The notes under the pieces: model-generated | The model's database searches: none | Seen by the model: the letters and a program-made list of their open reading frames with translations, nothing else | Told to the model about the DNA's origin: nothing | NCBI RefSeq assembly: GCF_006494815.1 | Contig: NZ_CP041091.1 | Location: 2,011,001 to 2,075,000 of the forward strand | Reading direction: 5' to 3' | DNA length: 64,000 bases | Source of the DNA: Nocardioides sambongensis | Lineage (GTDB): Bacteria; Actinomycetota; Actinomycetes; Propionibacteriales; Nocardioidaceae | In this document: piece after piece, positions 8,344 through 22,239 of the stretch | Position numbering within the stretch: position 1 is the stretch's first letter | Layout of the letters: each line of letters opens with the position of its first letter | Program-made: the position numbers and the translations under genes

Positions 8344-9429
8344 TCAGAGCCCGGCTGCGGCGGCGGCCGCGTCGACGTCGGCGTCCACCACCGTGTCCGG
8401 CAGCGTCAGATCCTCCAGCGGCGTGCTGATGTCCTTCAGGCCGTGGCCGGTCACCGTGATCGCGACGGTCGCTCCCCGGTAGGACTCCCCCGCAGCCAGC
8501 TCGGCCAGCAGACCGGCGACGCCGGCCGCCGACGCCGGCTCGACGAAGATGCCGTCGTGGCGGGCGAGCTCCTTCTGGGCCGCCAGGATCTGGGCGTCGG
8601 AGAGGGCGGCGAACCGACCGCCGGACTCGTCGCGAGCCGCCTCGGCGAGCTTCCACGAGGCGGGGTTCCCGATCCGGATCGCGGTCGCCTTGGTCTCCGG
8701 GTCCGGGAACGGCTCCCCGGTCACCAGCGGCGCGGCCCCCTCGGCCTGGAAGCCGCGCATCACCGGCCGCTTGCTGGCGCGGCCGAGGGCGGCGTACTGG
8801 GTGTAGCCGAGCCAGTAGGCGGAGATGTTGCCGGCGTTCCCGACCGGGAGCAGGTGGTAGTCCGGAGCGTCGCCGAGGAAGTCCACGATCTCGAAGGCCG
8901 CGGTCTTCTGGCCCTCCAACCGGGCGGGATTGACCGAGTTCACCAGGGCCACCGGGTAGTGCCAGGCCATCTCACGGGCCATCCGGAGGCAGTCGTCGAA
9001 GTTGCCGCGCACCTGGATCACCTGCGATCCGTGCAGCACCGCCTGCGCCATCTTCCCCGCCGAGATCTTGCCCTCGGGGACCAGCACGATGGGGGTCACC
9101 CCGGCCTTCGCGGCGTAGGCGGCCATCGAGGCCGAGGTGTTGCCGGTGGACGCACAGACCACGGCCTTGGCCCCCTCGTGCACGGCCACGGAGAGCGCGG
9201 TGGTCATGCCCCGGTCCTTGAACGAGCCGGTCGGGTTGCTCCCCTCGACCTTGATCCAGACCTCGGCGCCGGTGAGTCCGGAGAGCCACCCGGAGTGGAC
9301 CAGCGGGGTGCCGCCCTCACGCAGGGTCACCGCCGGCGTGTCCGCCGGGATGTCGAGCAGCGCCCGATACTCCTCGATCACGCCGCGCCACTGGTGCGTG
9401 GTCGGCTCGGACGCCGGGGTCGGCCTCAT
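8344..9429 (-). CDS. thrC: Threonine synthase
   Basis: PLP enzyme converting O-phosphohomoserine to threonine. The lysine that binds PLP is in [14 protein letters not shown], and the glycine-rich phosphate cradle is [12 protein letters not shown]. The 361-residue length matches the short actinobacterial form. Its ATG overlaps the hom stop (ATGA), which implies translational coupling with homoserine dehydrogenase. Confidence 0.95.
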   Translation of the reverse strand: MRPTPASEPTTHQWRGVIEEYRALLDIPADTPAVTLREGGTPLVHSGWLSGLTGAEVWIKVEGSNPTGSFKDRGMTTALSVAVHEGAKAVVCASTGNTSASMAAYAAKAGVTPIVLVPEGKISAGKMAQAVLHGSQVIQVRGNFDDCLRMAREMAWHYPVALVNSVNPARLEGQKTAAFEIVDFLGDAPDYHLLPVGNAGNISAYWLGYTQYAALGRASKRPVMRGFQAEGAAPLVTGEPFPDPETKATAIRIGNPASWKLAEAARDESGGRFAALSDAQILAAQKELARHDGIFVEPASAAGVAGLLAELAAGESYRGATVAITVTGHGLKDISTPLEDLTLPDTVVDADVDAAAAAAGL

Positions 9430-10754
9430 TCCTCGGTCCCTTCCACCCGCATCACCGAGGTGACCTCGCGGACGATGTCCATCTTCTGCAGCTCGGTCAC
9501 GGTCCCCGACAGCTGGGCGTCGCTCGCCCCGTGGGAGACCACGACCAGCTGGGCGTCGTCGCCGCGGCCCTCCTGGCGCACGGTCTGGATCGAGACGTCG
9601 TGCGCCGCGAACGCGTTCGCGACCGCCGCCAGCACGCCGGCACGGTCGTCCACGTCGATCGCCACGTGGTAGCGGGTCCGGGTCATCCCCATCGGCAGCA
9701 CGGCGCGGTCGGCGTACGCCGACTCCCCCATCCCCCGGGTGCCCTCGCGCAGGTTGCGGGCGACCGTGACCAGGTCGCCGAGCACCGCGCTGGCGGTGGG
9801 CGAGCCGCCCGCGCCGGGGCCGTAGAACATCAGCTGGCCGGCCGCGTCGGACTCCACGAAGACCGCGTTGTAGGCCTCGCGGACGCTGGCCAGCGGGTGC
9901 GATCGCGGGATCATCGCCGGGTGCACCCGGACGCTGACGGCCTCCTCGCCGTTCTCGTCACTGCTCAGCTCGGCGATGGCCAGCAGCTTCACCACGCAAC
10001 CCATGTCGCGGGCGGAGCGCACGTCGGCGGCGGTCACCTCGGTGATCCCCTCCCGGTGCACGTCGGCCGCGGTGACCCGCGAGTGGAAGGCGAGGCTGGC
10101 CAGGATGGCGGCCTTCGCCGCGGCGTCGAAGCCCTCCACGTCCGCGGTGGGGTCCGCCTCGGCGTAACCGAGTGCCTGGGCCTCCTCCAACGACTCCTCG
10201 AAGCCGCTGCCGGCGGTGTCCATCTTGTCCAGGATGAAGTTGGTGGTGCCGTTCACGATGCCGAGGACCCGGGTCACCCGGTCACCGGCCAGCGACTCCC
10301 GCAGCGGGCGCAGGATCGGGATCGCCCCGGCCACGGCGGCCTCGTAGTAGAGGTCGCGTCCGGCCTTCTCGGCAGCCGCGAAGAGGGTCGGGCCGTCCTC
10401 CGCGAGCAGTGCCTTGTTGGCGGTGACCACGGACGCGCCGTTCTCCAGCGCCGCCAGGATCAGCCCTCGTGCCGGCTCGATCCCACCGATCACCTCGACC
10501 ACCAGGTCGATGTCCGCGCGGCTCACCAAGCCCCGAGCGTCGGTGGTCAGCAGGCCCTCGGGGACCTCCACCTCGCGCTCGGCGTCCAGACGCCGTACGG
10601 CGACCCCGGCCAGCTCGACCGGCGCACCGACCCGTGCCGCCAGGTCACCGGCCTGCTCCCGGAGCAGTCGCACCACCTGGGAGCCGACCGATCCGCAGCC
10701 GAGCACCGCCACCTTCAGCGGTCGCACAGACGACCGCTTGTCACCCTCACTCAT
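9426..10754 (-). CDS. hom: Homoserine dehydrogenase with ACT domain
   Basis: NAD(P)H-dependent reduction of aspartate semialdehyde to homoserine, the branch point to threonine and methionine. Domains: N-terminal Rossmann fold ([14 protein letters not shown]), catalytic domain with [14 protein letters not shown] and [13 protein letters not shown], and a C-terminal ACT domain (about 360-440) expected to mediate threonine feedback inhibition. 442 residues. It starts directly after the lysA stop with no gap, so the lysine and threonine branches are co-expressed. Confidence 0.95.
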   Translation of the reverse strand: MSEGDKRSSVRPLKVAVLGCGSVGSQVVRLLREQAGDLAARVGAPVELAGVAVRRLDAEREVEVPEGLLTTDARGLVSRADIDLVVEVIGGIEPARGLILAALENGASVVTANKALLAEDGPTLFAAAEKAGRDLYYEAAVAGAIPILRPLRESLAGDRVTRVLGIVNGTTNFILDKMDTAGSGFEESLEEAQALGYAEADPTADVEGFDAAAKAAILASLAFHSRVTAADVHREGITEVTAADVRSARDMGCVVKLLAIAELSSDENGEEAVSVRVHPAMIPRSHPLASVREAYNAVFVESDAAGQLMFYGPGAGGSPTASAVLGDLVTVARNLREGTRGMGESAYADRAVLPMGMTRTRYHVAIDVDDRAGVLAAVANAFAAHDVSIQTVRQEGRGDDAQLVVVSHGASDAQLSGTVTELQKMDIVREVTSVMRVEGTEE

Positions 10755-12146
10755 TCAGCCCACATCCGTCGCCAACAGGTCGTCCTCAGTCTCCCGCCTC
10801 ACCACGACGCGCGCGACGCCGTCCCGAACCGCGATCACCGGCGGGCGGAGCGCGTGGTTGTAGTTCGAGGCCATCGAGCGGCAGTAGGCGCCGGTGCCGG
10901 GCACCGCGACCAGGTCGCCGGGCGCGACGTCGGCGGGCAGGAACTCGTCGCGCACCACGATGTCGCCGGCCTCGCAGTGCTTGCCGACCACCCGGGCCAG
11001 CGTGGCCGGGGCCGCCGACTCCCGGTTCGCCAGGGTGCAGGAGTAGTCGGCGTCGTAGAGCGCGGTGCGCACGTTGTCGCTCATCCCGCCGTCGACGCTG
11101 ACGTAGGTGCGGACCGCGCCGGCGTCCAGGGTGACCGGCTTCACGGTGCCGACCGTGTAGACGGTGCACACCGACGGCCCCACGATCGCCCGTCCGGGCT
11201 CGATGGACAGGCGTGGCCGGTCGACCCCCAGCGCCCGGCACTCGTGGTCGACGATCCGGGCCATCTCGGCGGCCAGTTGGCCGGGCTCGCTGGGGTCGTC
11301 CTGCGTGGTGTACGCGATGCCGAACCCGCCACCGAGGTCCATCTCCGGCATCGCCACGCCGAGCTCGTCGGCGACCCGGGCGTGCAGTGCGAGCACCCGG
11401 CGCGCGGCCACCTCGAAGCCCGAGGCGTCGAAGATCTGGCTGCCGATGTGCGAGTGCAGGCCGAGCATCTCGATGCCCTCGGCGGCCTGCAGGCGGCGTA
11501 CCGCGTCGAAGGCGTCGCCGGAGGTGATCGAGAGGCCGAACTTCTGGTCCTCGTGCGCGGTGGCGATGTACTCGTGCGTGTGCGCCTCGACGCCGGCGGT
11601 GACCCGCAGCATCACGCGGGCGGTCAGACCGGTGTCGGCGGTGATCATCTCGAGACGCTCGATCTCGGTGACCGAGTCGACGATGATCCGGCCGATCCCG
11701 GCGGCGACGGCGCGGCGCAGCTCCGAGATCGACTTGTTGTTGCCGTGATAGCCGATCCGACGGGGGTCGACGCCGGCGCGCAGCGCCACGGTCAGCTCCC
11801 CGGCCGAGCAGACGTCGAGGCAGAGGCCCTCCTCGGCGATCCAGCGGGCGACCGCCGTGCAGAGGAAGGCCTTGCCCGCGTAGTAGACGTCCCAGCCCGC
11901 GAAGGCGTCGCGGAAGGCACGTGCCCGCGACCGGAAGTCCTCCTCGTCGAGGACGTAGGCGGGCGTGTTGTGCTCGGCCACCAGGTCGGCCAGCGCCACG
12001 CCGCCGATGACGAGGTCGCCGCCGGCCTTGTGCGCCGTGGTCGACCACAGCTGCGGGACGAGCGCGTTGACGTCACCGGGGGTACGCAGCCAGGACGGGC
12101 CGCGCAGCGCACCGGGCGCGTGCGCCCAGCCGGCCTCGTGGGTCAT
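10755..12146 (-). CDS. lysA: Diaminopimelate decarboxylase
   Basis: PLP fold-III decarboxylase turning meso-diaminopimelate into lysine. The PLP lysine is in YYAGKAFLC, followed by HSHIGSQI, the substrate/PLP segment VDGGMSDNVR and CEAGDIVV near the C-terminus. 463 residues is normal. First gene of lysA-hom-thrC-thrB; argS ends 61 bp upstream on the same strand. Confidence 0.95.
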   Translation of the reverse strand: MTHEAGWAHAPGALRGPSWLRTPGDVNALVPQLWSTTAHKAGGDLVIGGVALADLVAEHNTPAYVLDEEDFRSRARAFRDAFAGWDVYYAGKAFLCTAVARWIAEEGLCLDVCSAGELTVALRAGVDPRRIGYHGNNKSISELRRAVAAGIGRIIVDSVTEIERLEMITADTGLTARVMLRVTAGVEAHTHEYIATAHEDQKFGLSITSGDAFDAVRRLQAAEGIEMLGLHSHIGSQIFDASGFEVAARRVLALHARVADELGVAMPEMDLGGGFGIAYTTQDDPSEPGQLAAEMARIVDHECRALGVDRPRLSIEPGRAIVGPSVCTVYTVGTVKPVTLDAGAVRTYVSVDGGMSDNVRTALYDADYSCTLANRESAAPATLARVVGKHCEAGDIVVRDEFLPADVAPGDLVAVPGTGAYCRSMASNYNHALRPPVIAVRDGVARVVVRRETEDDLLATDVG

Positions 12147-12207
12147 CGGATGCCTTTCAGGTCGTTGCGGGCCGGGCCCGGTCGAGTCGGTGGGGTCGGT
12201 CGGTCGG

Positions 12208-13875
12208 TCACATGCGCTCGGGGGCCGAGACGCCGAGCAGGTCCAGGCCGTTGGCGAAGACGGTGCGGGTGGCCATGACCAGCAGCAGACGGGCCTCGTT
12301 GGTCGGGGTCACCGGGTCGTCACCCTGCGGCAGCATCCGGCACTCCTTGGTGTCGTACCACTTGTTGAACACCGACGCGGTGTCCTCCAGGTAGCGTGCG
12401 ATCCGGTGCGGCTCACGCAGTTCCGCAGCGCTGGCCACGACCCGCGGGAACTCCGCCAGCGCCCGGAGCAGCTCGCCGTCGCGCTCGTGGGCGAGCAGGG
12501 ACAGGTCGAACTCCGCCGGGGTCCCCATGCCCAGGTCGTGGGCGTTCTCCATCATCCGGCAGGTGCGGGCGTGGGCGTACTGGACGTAGTAGACCGGGTT
12601 GTCGTTGGAGGCCTTGGTGATCTCGGCGACGTCCAGGGTCAGCGGCGAGTCGGCCGGATAGCGGGCGAGCGAGTAGCGCAGGGCGTCCACGCCGATCTCC
12701 TCGGCGAGCTCGTTGAGCGTGACGATCGTGCCGGCCCGCTTCGAGAGCTTCAGCTCGGCACCGTCGCGCATGATCTTGACCAGCTGGCCGATCAGCACCT
12801 CGAGCGTCTGGTCCGGGTCGTCCCCGACGCAGGCGGCCATCGCCCGCAACCGACCGACGTACCCGTGGTGGTCGGCGCCGAGCAGGTAGATGCAGCGGCC
12901 GAAGCCGCGCTCCCGCTTGTTCAGGTAGTAGGCGGTGTCGGAGGCGAAGTAGGTCAGCTCGCCGTCGGACTTGATCAGCACCCGGTCCTTGTCGTCACCG
13001 AAGTCGGTGGTGCGCATCCACAGCGCGCCGCCCTCCTCGTAGACGTGACCCAGCTCCTTGAGCCGGGCGAGCGTCTCGGGCACCGACCCCGACTCGTGCA
13101 GGGACAGCTCGGAGAACCACACGTCGAAGTGCGTGTTGAACCCGTCCAGCTGCCGCTGCTGCTCGGCGAGCTGGATCTCGTAGCCCTTCGCCCGTACGGC
13201 GGCGCGCCGCTCGCCGCTCGGGAGCTCGAAGATCCCGGGGCTGGCCGCGCCGACCGCCGCAGCGAGGTCGTCGACGTACGCGCCGGCGTAGCCGTCCTCG
13301 GGGCGAGGCTCACCCAGCGCCGCGGCGATGATCGAGTCGGCGAAGTGGTTCATCTGGACGCCGCGGTCGTTGATGTAGAACTCGCGGGTCACCTCGGCGC
13401 CGGCGGCGCTGAGCACCCGGCCGATCGCGTCGCCGAGCACCGCCCACCGGGTGTGCCCGAGGTGCAGCGGGCCGGTCGGGTTGGCGGAGATGAACTCGAC
13501 GTTCACCCGCTCCCCGGTCAGGGTGCGGGTGTGCCCGTAGGCGCTCCCGGCGGCGACGATGTCCGCGGCCACCCGGCCCTGCGCACCGGCCTCGACGGTG
13601 ATGTTCAGGAAGCCCGGGCCGGCGACCTCCACCCCGGCGATGCCGTCGAGGTCCCGGAGTCGGGTCGCGAGCAGGTCGCCGAGCGCGCGGGGGTTGGTGC
13701 CGGCCTTCTTCGCCAGCTGGAGCGCGACGTTGGTCGCGTAGTCGCCGTGCCCCTTCTGCCGGGGACGCTCGATGGTGACCTCGGTCGGGACCGGGTCGGG
13801 CAGAGCGAGCTCCCCCTCGGCCACGAGTGCGGTGAGAGTCTCGACGATGGTGCTGGAGAGCTGCGCGGGCGTCAC
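12208..13875 (-). CDS. argS: Arginyl-tRNA synthetase
   Basis: Class I synthetase charging tRNA-Arg. The HIGH-type motif is PTGPLHLGHTR and the KMSKS-type motif is LKLSKRAGT; the N-terminal additional domain and the C-terminal DALR anticodon-binding domain are present within 555 residues. Start is GTG 13875 (MTPAQLSSTIV). A tRNA-Arg gene lies about 95 bp away on the opposite strand, so enzyme and substrate are neighbours. Gene order argS-lysA-hom-thrC-thrB is conserved in actinobacteria. Confidence 0.96.
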   Translation of the reverse strand: MTPAQLSSTIVETLTALVAEGELALPDPVPTEVTIERPRQKGHGDYATNVALQLAKKAGTNPRALGDLLATRLRDLDGIAGVEVAGPGFLNITVEAGAQGRVAADIVAAGSAYGHTRTLTGERVNVEFISANPTGPLHLGHTRWAVLGDAIGRVLSAAGAEVTREFYINDRGVQMNHFADSIIAAALGEPRPEDGYAGAYVDDLAAAVGAASPGIFELPSGERRAAVRAKGYEIQLAEQQRQLDGFNTHFDVWFSELSLHESGSVPETLARLKELGHVYEEGGALWMRTTDFGDDKDRVLIKSDGELTYFASDTAYYLNKRERGFGRCIYLLGADHHGYVGRLRAMAACVGDDPDQTLEVLIGQLVKIMRDGAELKLSKRAGTIVTLNELAEEIGVDALRYSLARYPADSPLTLDVAEITKASNDNPVYYVQYAHARTCRMMENAHDLGMGTPAEFDLSLLAHERDGELLRALAEFPRVVASAAELREPHRIARYLEDTASVFNKWYDTKECRMLPQGDDPVTPTNEARLLLVMATRTVFANGLDLLGVSAPERM

Positions 13876-13970
13876 CGGGAAAGCGTATCGGCGGGTGCCG
13901 GTTTCCCTCGCACCGATGTCGACCGGTAGTGTGCGGCTCCGCGCCGGAACCTACTCGGTTCGGGCGCGAT

Positions 13971-14043
13971 GCCTCCGTAGCTCAGGGGATAGAGCACTGG
14001 TTTCCGGTACCAGGTGTCGCAGGTTCGAATCCTGCCGGAGGCG
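13971..14043 (+). tRNA. tRNA-Arg (anticodon CCG)
   Basis: A 73-nt cloverleaf: acceptor GCCTCCG pairs with CGGAGGC, D-arm GCTC/GAGC, anticodon stem CTGGT/ACCAG with loop TTCCGGT (anticodon CCG), T-arm GCAGG/CCTGC with TTCGAAT. The discriminator base is G and no CCA is encoded. It decodes CGG. Confidence 0.96.
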
Positions 14044-14091
14044 CCCTTGTGATGTCGCGAGACATCGGCACTGCAGCAGCACGGCAAGCAC

Positions 14092-14116
14092 AGCCCGGTC
14101 CCCGAGGGACCGGGCT
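14092..14116. terminator. Hairpin between tRNA-Arg and convergent nuclease gene
   Basis: AGCCCGGTCC pairs with GGACCGGGCT around a 5-nt loop, between the tRNA on plus and the end of a minus-strand gene. There is no T run, so function as a bidirectional terminator is inferred from position and stem strength. Confidence 0.55.
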
Positions 14117-14882
14117 CACTGCTCTCCGGGGCAGGTCGCCAGCAGCTCGTCGAGCGCGGCGACCTCGCTGTCGTCGGCGGCCAGCTCCCACTGCTCCTTG
14201 ACCGTGATCCATCCGACGGCGTAGGCGCACTGGAAGTCGGCACGGGGCCGCCAGGCCGCCGGGTCGTCCGCGCCCTTGCTCGCGTTGGTGGGCCCGTCCA
14301 CCGCGAGCAGCACGCCGAGGTCGTTCGCGAACGAGCGCCGGCGGTCCTCGGTCCACGCCGCAGCGCCGGAGATCCACGCCTCGGCCAGTGGGACCACGTG
14401 GTCGATCTGGATCGCCTGCGCCTGGGAGAGGTCCTTGAGGTCGTCGAACTCGAGCCGCGCGCCGGTGTAGGGGTCCACCCACGTCCCGGCCAGCACGTCG
14501 TGGTCGCAGCTGCCCTGCACGGCGGTCCGCACCGTTCCGGGCACGGCGTCGCGCAGCAGGACGTCGTCGCGCTGGTTGCAGCCGTTGCCGTCGACGTCGG
14601 CCCAGTCGCTGCCGAAGGCCTCGCGCTGGTAGTCCGGAAGACCGGCCGGGTCGCGGTCCACGGCGGCGAGCCGGCCGAGCGCGCGCTCGGCACGTCGGAC
14701 CTCCTGGACCGTCGGACGGTCGCGGACCGATGCACCGTCACCGGCGGGCGGCGAGGGGTCGGGCGAGCCCTCGGGGCGGGAGTGGGCTCGGGCGGCTCCG
14801 CCGGGTCCGCGACGCACCCGGTCAGCGCGGCGAGCACCATGACGCCGGTCGTCCCGGCACTCCGGATCCCCGTCCACCGCAC
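14116..14882 (-). CDS. HNH-nuclease-family lipoprotein, frameshifted
   Basis: From GTG 14882 the first frame encodes a lipoprotein signal ending in the lipobox LAALTGC, then a proline-rich linker. At a run of four C (14773-14776 on plus) the frame breaks; one more C would restore it. The downstream frame carries the nuclease domain of the HNH/DUF1524 (GmrSD C-terminal-like) type: [13 protein letters not shown], then [11 protein letters not shown] and a conserved [12 protein letters not shown]. Restored length is about 255 residues. It is probably an extracellular, membrane-anchored nuclease, a type widespread in actinobacteria and often linked to scavenging of nucleic acid. The target is not evident. 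Confidence 0.8.
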
Positions 14883-14923
14883 GCGGTGAGCCTGCCAGAG
14901 TGGCCCGCCACTACGATCCGCAG

Positions 14924-15400
14924 GTGCCCGCTGATGCCTCTCCCACCGACCGCACGCCGACCGACACCGCCGTCACCGTCTACACCGACGGCGCCTGCCA
15001 CGGGAACCCCGGCCCCGGCGGTTGGGGGGTGTTGATGACCTACGGTGGCCACGAGCGCGAGCTGTACGGCGGCGAGCCGGCCACCACCAACAACCGGATG
15101 GAGCTGATGGCGGCCATCCAGGCGCTCGAGACGCTCAACCGGCGCTCGCGCGTGGACCTCTACACGGACAGCAGCTATGTCCGCAACGGGATCCTCTCCT
15201 GGGTCGCGAAGTGGGAGTCCAACGGCTGGCGGACGGCCGCGAAGCAGCCGGTGAAGAACGAGGACCTCTGGCGGCGCCTGGTCGCGGCGGCCGCGGAGCA
15301 CGAGGTCTCCTGGCACTGGGTCAAGGGGCATGCCGGCGACCCCGGCAACGAACGTGCCGACGAGCTGGCCGGACGCGGGGCCCGGGAGGCCACCGGCTGA
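14924..15400 (+). CDS. rnhA: Ribonuclease HI
   Basis: Degrades the RNA strand of RNA-DNA hybrids. The four catalytic acidic residues are in [29 protein letters not shown] and [11 protein letters not shown], with [13 protein letters not shown] holding the conserved histidine. I chose GTG 14924 because a TACGAT -10 box ends 6 nt before it (leaderless pattern), giving 158 residues close to the family norm; GTG 14900 is the alternative. Divergent from the HNH lipoprotein gene. Confidence 0.93.
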   Translation: MPADASPTDRTPTDTAVTVYTDGACHGNPGPGGWGVLMTYGGHERELYGGEPATTNNRMELMAAIQALETLNRRSRVDLYTDSSYVRNGILSWVAKWESNGWRTAAKQPVKNEDLWRRLVAAAAEHEVSWHWVKGHAGDPGNERADELAGRGAREATG

Positions 15401-15416
15401 CCTCCCGGGCGGTCCG

Positions 15417-16701
15417 TCAGCCGGTGACGCCGAGGATCTCGTTGGGCGTCTGCGGCACCGGCAGGCTGTCCACGACCTCGGAGTGCCGCAGGTCGACGAC
15501 GTGGATCTCCTCGCGCGCCGGATCGGTGACGTAGGCGCGGTCGCCGACCACGGCCAGCGTGGGACGCGGCTGCTGCCAGTCGCGCGGCTCGCGCCAGGGC
15601 TCGGTCACCGCGACGGTCTGCACGACCTCGGCCCGGGCCATGTCGATCCTGCGCAGCACCCCGTCGGCGCCCAGCACCAGCCCGTCCCCGTCGGGGGTGC
15701 GGCCCAGCGACCGGAAGCTGTAGCTGGCCGGCAGGTCGACGAGGTCGAGAACGCCCGCGCGCGTGTCGACGACGCTGACCCGGCGGGGCCGCTCGAGCTC
15801 CGCGTCCGGGTCGACCTTGAAGTCGCCGAGCACGTACCTCGACGTGTCGTGGCCGGCCTGGTTCCCGATCCGACCGTAGTCCCCGGGCGCGTCCACCTTG
15901 GTGATCGTCGTCCCGTCCAGGATCAGGGCGCCGTCCTCGCAGCCGAACAGGAGCGTGTCACCAGCGGTCGCCTCGCCGTGCAGGCCGGGACAGGCGTCGC
16001 TCGCCGCGAGCTCGGCACCCATCGAGGTGGTCAGCGCCAGCCCGCTGCGGGCGACCTCGTCGCCGACGCTCATCGCGACGTTGCCGTGCCCGTCGACCAC
16101 GGCGACCCCGTGGTGCGCCTCGGCCGCCTGGTGCACGGCGGTCTCCGGGCCCTGGCCGTCGGCGATCGCATCGGCCAGCCCCGCACCGGCGTACGACGTC
16201 GCGACCCCGGTGGCGTCGTCGAAGGTGGTGGTGATGCCGTCGTGCACCACGACGTGCCCGGGCTCCTCGGCGGCGATGGTGAAGTCGGTCATCCGCGGGG
16301 CGCTGGTCCAGGAGTGACCGTGGTCCCCGTGCGCCTCGGTCCACGAGGCCAGGTCGAGGGCGGCGAAGCCACCGGTCGCGGAGATCAGCACGTGACGGTC
16401 GTCCCCGGCCGGGTTGAGGCGCAGGAAGCCCTCGCGCTCCTCGTCGAGGAGCACCTCCCCGCTCCGCGCGTCGAGCACCAGGACTCCCCCGTCGTAGGTC
16501 ACCGCGAGGCGCGGTCGGGGCCGTCGACCTCGGTGGCCGGCGGCGTTGCCGGGGTCGGGACCTCCTCCGGGTCGGCCGCCGGCTCGGTGGTCCCACCGCA
16601 GGCGGTCAGCACCGCCGTGGCGAGGACGAGCGGTACGGCGTAGCGCAGCGGCCGGCGGAGAGCCGGGTGGACGGGGGACGCAGGGGTAGCGGCATACGCA
16701 T
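15417..16701 (-). CDS. aztD: AztD-type periplasmic zinc metallochaperone, frameshifted twice
   Basis: Beta-propeller zinc chaperone family that delivers Zn(II) to the AztC solute-binding protein of the AztABC importer. Family features: AVTYDGGVLVLDARSGE, RLNPAGDDRHVLIS, the histidine-rich loop HGDHGH, GHVVVHDGITT, and CPGLHGEATAGDTLLFGCEDG. The N-terminus has a lipoprotein-type signal (RRPLRYAVPLVLATAVLTAC) but is in other frames: a lost base in a run of five C/G at 16673-16677 and another in a run of four at 16517-16520 split the gene. With both restored the protein is about 428 residues. Start taken as ATG 16701. A Zur-like palindrome lies 12 bp upstream. No aztABC genes are in the window. 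Confidence 0.82.
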
Positions 16702-16712
16702 CACTCTCAACA

Positions 16713-16727
16713 TGAGAATGATTCTCA
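16713..16727. promoter_or_regulatory. Zur-like operator upstream of aztD
   Basis: TGAGAATGATTCTCA is a perfect 7-1-7 palindrome closely matching actinobacterial Zur boxes (TGAAAATGATTTTCA type). It lies directly upstream of the zinc chaperone gene, so zinc-dependent repression is the natural reading. Confidence 0.82.
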
Positions 16728-16762
16728 ATTGCATTTTCTCGGCCGTCAAGACCGCCGAGAGG

Positions 16763-17671
16763 TCAGCAACGCTTGATCGAGGCGTCCTTCCGTGCGTCGT
16801 CGCCGTAGCGCTTCGCGGTGGCCGTGTCCGGGATCACCACGCTGGCCCCTCCCACGTTGCCGATGCCACCGGGCAGCACGCAGCCGGTGATCCGTCGCGG
16901 GTCCACCTGCGCGACGGCCTGGGCGATCCGGAAGAGCTCGGTGGGTCCCGCGTCGGTGTCCAGGTGCTGCAGGACGCTGAAGACCCCGCCCTCGATGAAG
17001 CCCGGCTCGTCGGCGCGCTGGGCGACCCGCGCCTGGATTCCCCGCATCACCCGCTGCTGGTTCGCCGAGCGGTCGAAGTCCCCACCGGCCAGCGACTTGC
17101 GCACCCGGCTGAAGGCGGTCGCGCCGTGGCCGCCGAGCCGCAGCTCGCCCTGCTCGAAGCCCTGCGGCCACAGGTACTCGTCGGAGAAGTAGCGCGGGTT
17201 GCGGACGGTGATCCCGCCGATGTCGTCCACCATGTCCCGCATCCCCCAGAACGTGGTCACCATGAGGTAGTCGGGCTCGACGCCGACGAGGTCGCCGACG
17301 GTCTGACCGAGCAGCTGCGGACCGCCGTAGTAGAGCGCGGCGTTCACCCGGTTGGAGCCCACCCCGGGGATCGGCACCCAGCTGTCCCGCGGAATCCCGA
17401 TCGACGTCGCCGCACCGGTCCGGGTGTTCATCCCGACCAACTGGAGGGCGTCCCCGCGCGACCGCAGCGGATCCTCCCCCTTCCGGGCGTCGGAGCCCAC
17501 CGCGAGGATCCACACCGTCTCCTGGTCCACGTCGACCCCCGCACTGTGCTGGAACTTCACCAGGGTGAACCGGGTCGGCTCCGGCGCGCTGTTCGGGATC
17601 AGCAGGATCGTCAGTCCCAGCACCAGCCCCAGGACCAGCGTGCGCAGCGCGCGACTGCTCCGACCACTCAT
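16763..17671 (-). CDS. LytR-CpsA-Psr (LCP) family protein
   Basis: Membrane-anchored phosphotransferase family that attaches anionic glycopolymers or arabinogalactan to peptidoglycan. A single N-terminal membrane helix (about residues 10-25) is followed by the extracytoplasmic LCP domain: ILAVGSDARKG, GDALQLVGMNTRTG, SIGIPRDSWVPIPG with the conserved IPRDS, RVNAALYYGG, and GGITVRNP. Start ATG 17671 overlaps the stop of the upstream lipoprotein (ATGA), so the two are probably coupled. 302 residues. Confidence 0.9.
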   Translation of the reverse strand: MSGRSSRALRTLVLGLVLGLTILLIPNSAPEPTRFTLVKFQHSAGVDVDQETVWILAVGSDARKGEDPLRSRGDALQLVGMNTRTGAATSIGIPRDSWVPIPGVGSNRVNAALYYGGPQLLGQTVGDLVGVEPDYLMVTTFWGMRDMVDDIGGITVRNPRYFSDEYLWPQGFEQGELRLGGHGATAFSRVRKSLAGGDFDRSANQQRVMRGIQARVAQRADEPGFIEGGVFSVLQHLDTDAGPTELFRIAQAVAQVDPRRITGCVLPGGIGNVGGASVVIPDTATAKRYGDDARKDASIKRC

Positions 17672-18258
17672 GCCTTGCCTCCACGCTCTCGTCGGTCCAG
17701 GTCGAATCCGAACACCCGCCACTCCCCCTTCGCCGGGGCGAGGAAGACCCGGCCGGTGAGGACCTCGGTGCGCTCGGCCTCCCCGGTCAGCTCCATCACC
17801 AGACGGACCCGGGCGGTCGCCCCGCGCGGCGTGCCGCCGGGCGCCAGGACGTCGACGGTCGCCACGCTCCGGCGGACCGTCATCTCCTCGGCGTCCTTCG
17901 CGGTCGCGTTCGTGGTCACCCCGCGCTCGCGCACCGCCTGCCGGGCCGCGACGGGGGTGAACCCGCGGAACGCCGCCTTCGTGTCGACCTCGTCCCCGAC
18001 CACGACGTACCCCTCCTGCCACCAGCGCTCGACGACGGAGCCGACGGAGCCGAGCAGCTCACGACGGTCGGACCTGTCCAGCCGACCGCGCACCTCTCCG
18101 AGCTCGGCCTCGACCTGCAGCTCGGCGGCCACGGTGGGCTCCTCGGACGGCGCGGGCTGGCCGGCGGGCTCCTCGTCGTCGGAGCACGCCGCGAGGGGGC
18201 CGAGGGCGAGGACGCCGACGGCGACCATCAGCCCGCGGCGGAGCTTGCGACATGGCAC
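17668..18258 (-). CDS. Predicted lipoprotein of unknown function
   Basis: Start GTG 18258 is favoured by a perfect AAGGAGG ribosome site 7 nt upstream. The 196-residue product has a lipoprotein signal with lipobox LGPLAAC (cysteine about residue 24), an acidic, proline-rich linker, then a domain of about 140 residues (WWQEGYVVVGDEVDTKAAF, then ARVRLVMELTG and GEWRVFGFDLDR) that resembles small secreted NTF2-like or mce-associated folds, though I cannot assign a family. Coupled by an ATGA overlap to the LCP gene, so a role in cell-envelope polymer attachment is plausible but unproven. Confidence 0.75.
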   Translation of the reverse strand: MPCRKLRRGLMVAVGVLALGPLAACSDDEEPAGQPAPSEEPTVAAELQVEAELGEVRGRLDRSDRRELLGSVGSVVERWWQEGYVVVGDEVDTKAAFRGFTPVAARQAVRERGVTTNATAKDAEEMTVRRSVATVDVLAPGGTPRGATARVRLVMELTGEAERTEVLTGRVFLAPAKGEWRVFGFDLDRRERGGKA

Positions 18259-18447
18259 GCGTGGACCTCCTTGGGGTTCGGTTTTTGTCTCTTCGGTTAC
18301 ACCGTCCCGTAAACGGCGTCTCACCTGCGGCATTTGCTGGGTGATGGGTCTAGCCTTGTGGGGCGAGCCCGGCATCACGAGTGTGCGTGCCCGGGCAGCA
18401 GCGTTCCAAAGCCACGGGTCAGTTCATCGGAAGAGGCGAAGCACGTC

Positions 18448-22224
<3,777 letters not shown>

Positions 22225-22239
22225 CCACCCCGATCGACG

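Noticed and set aside
14773..14776. Interrupted genes as true pseudogenes
   Set aside because: All breaks are one-base losses in G/C runs with intact domains on both sides; error is more likely than decay.
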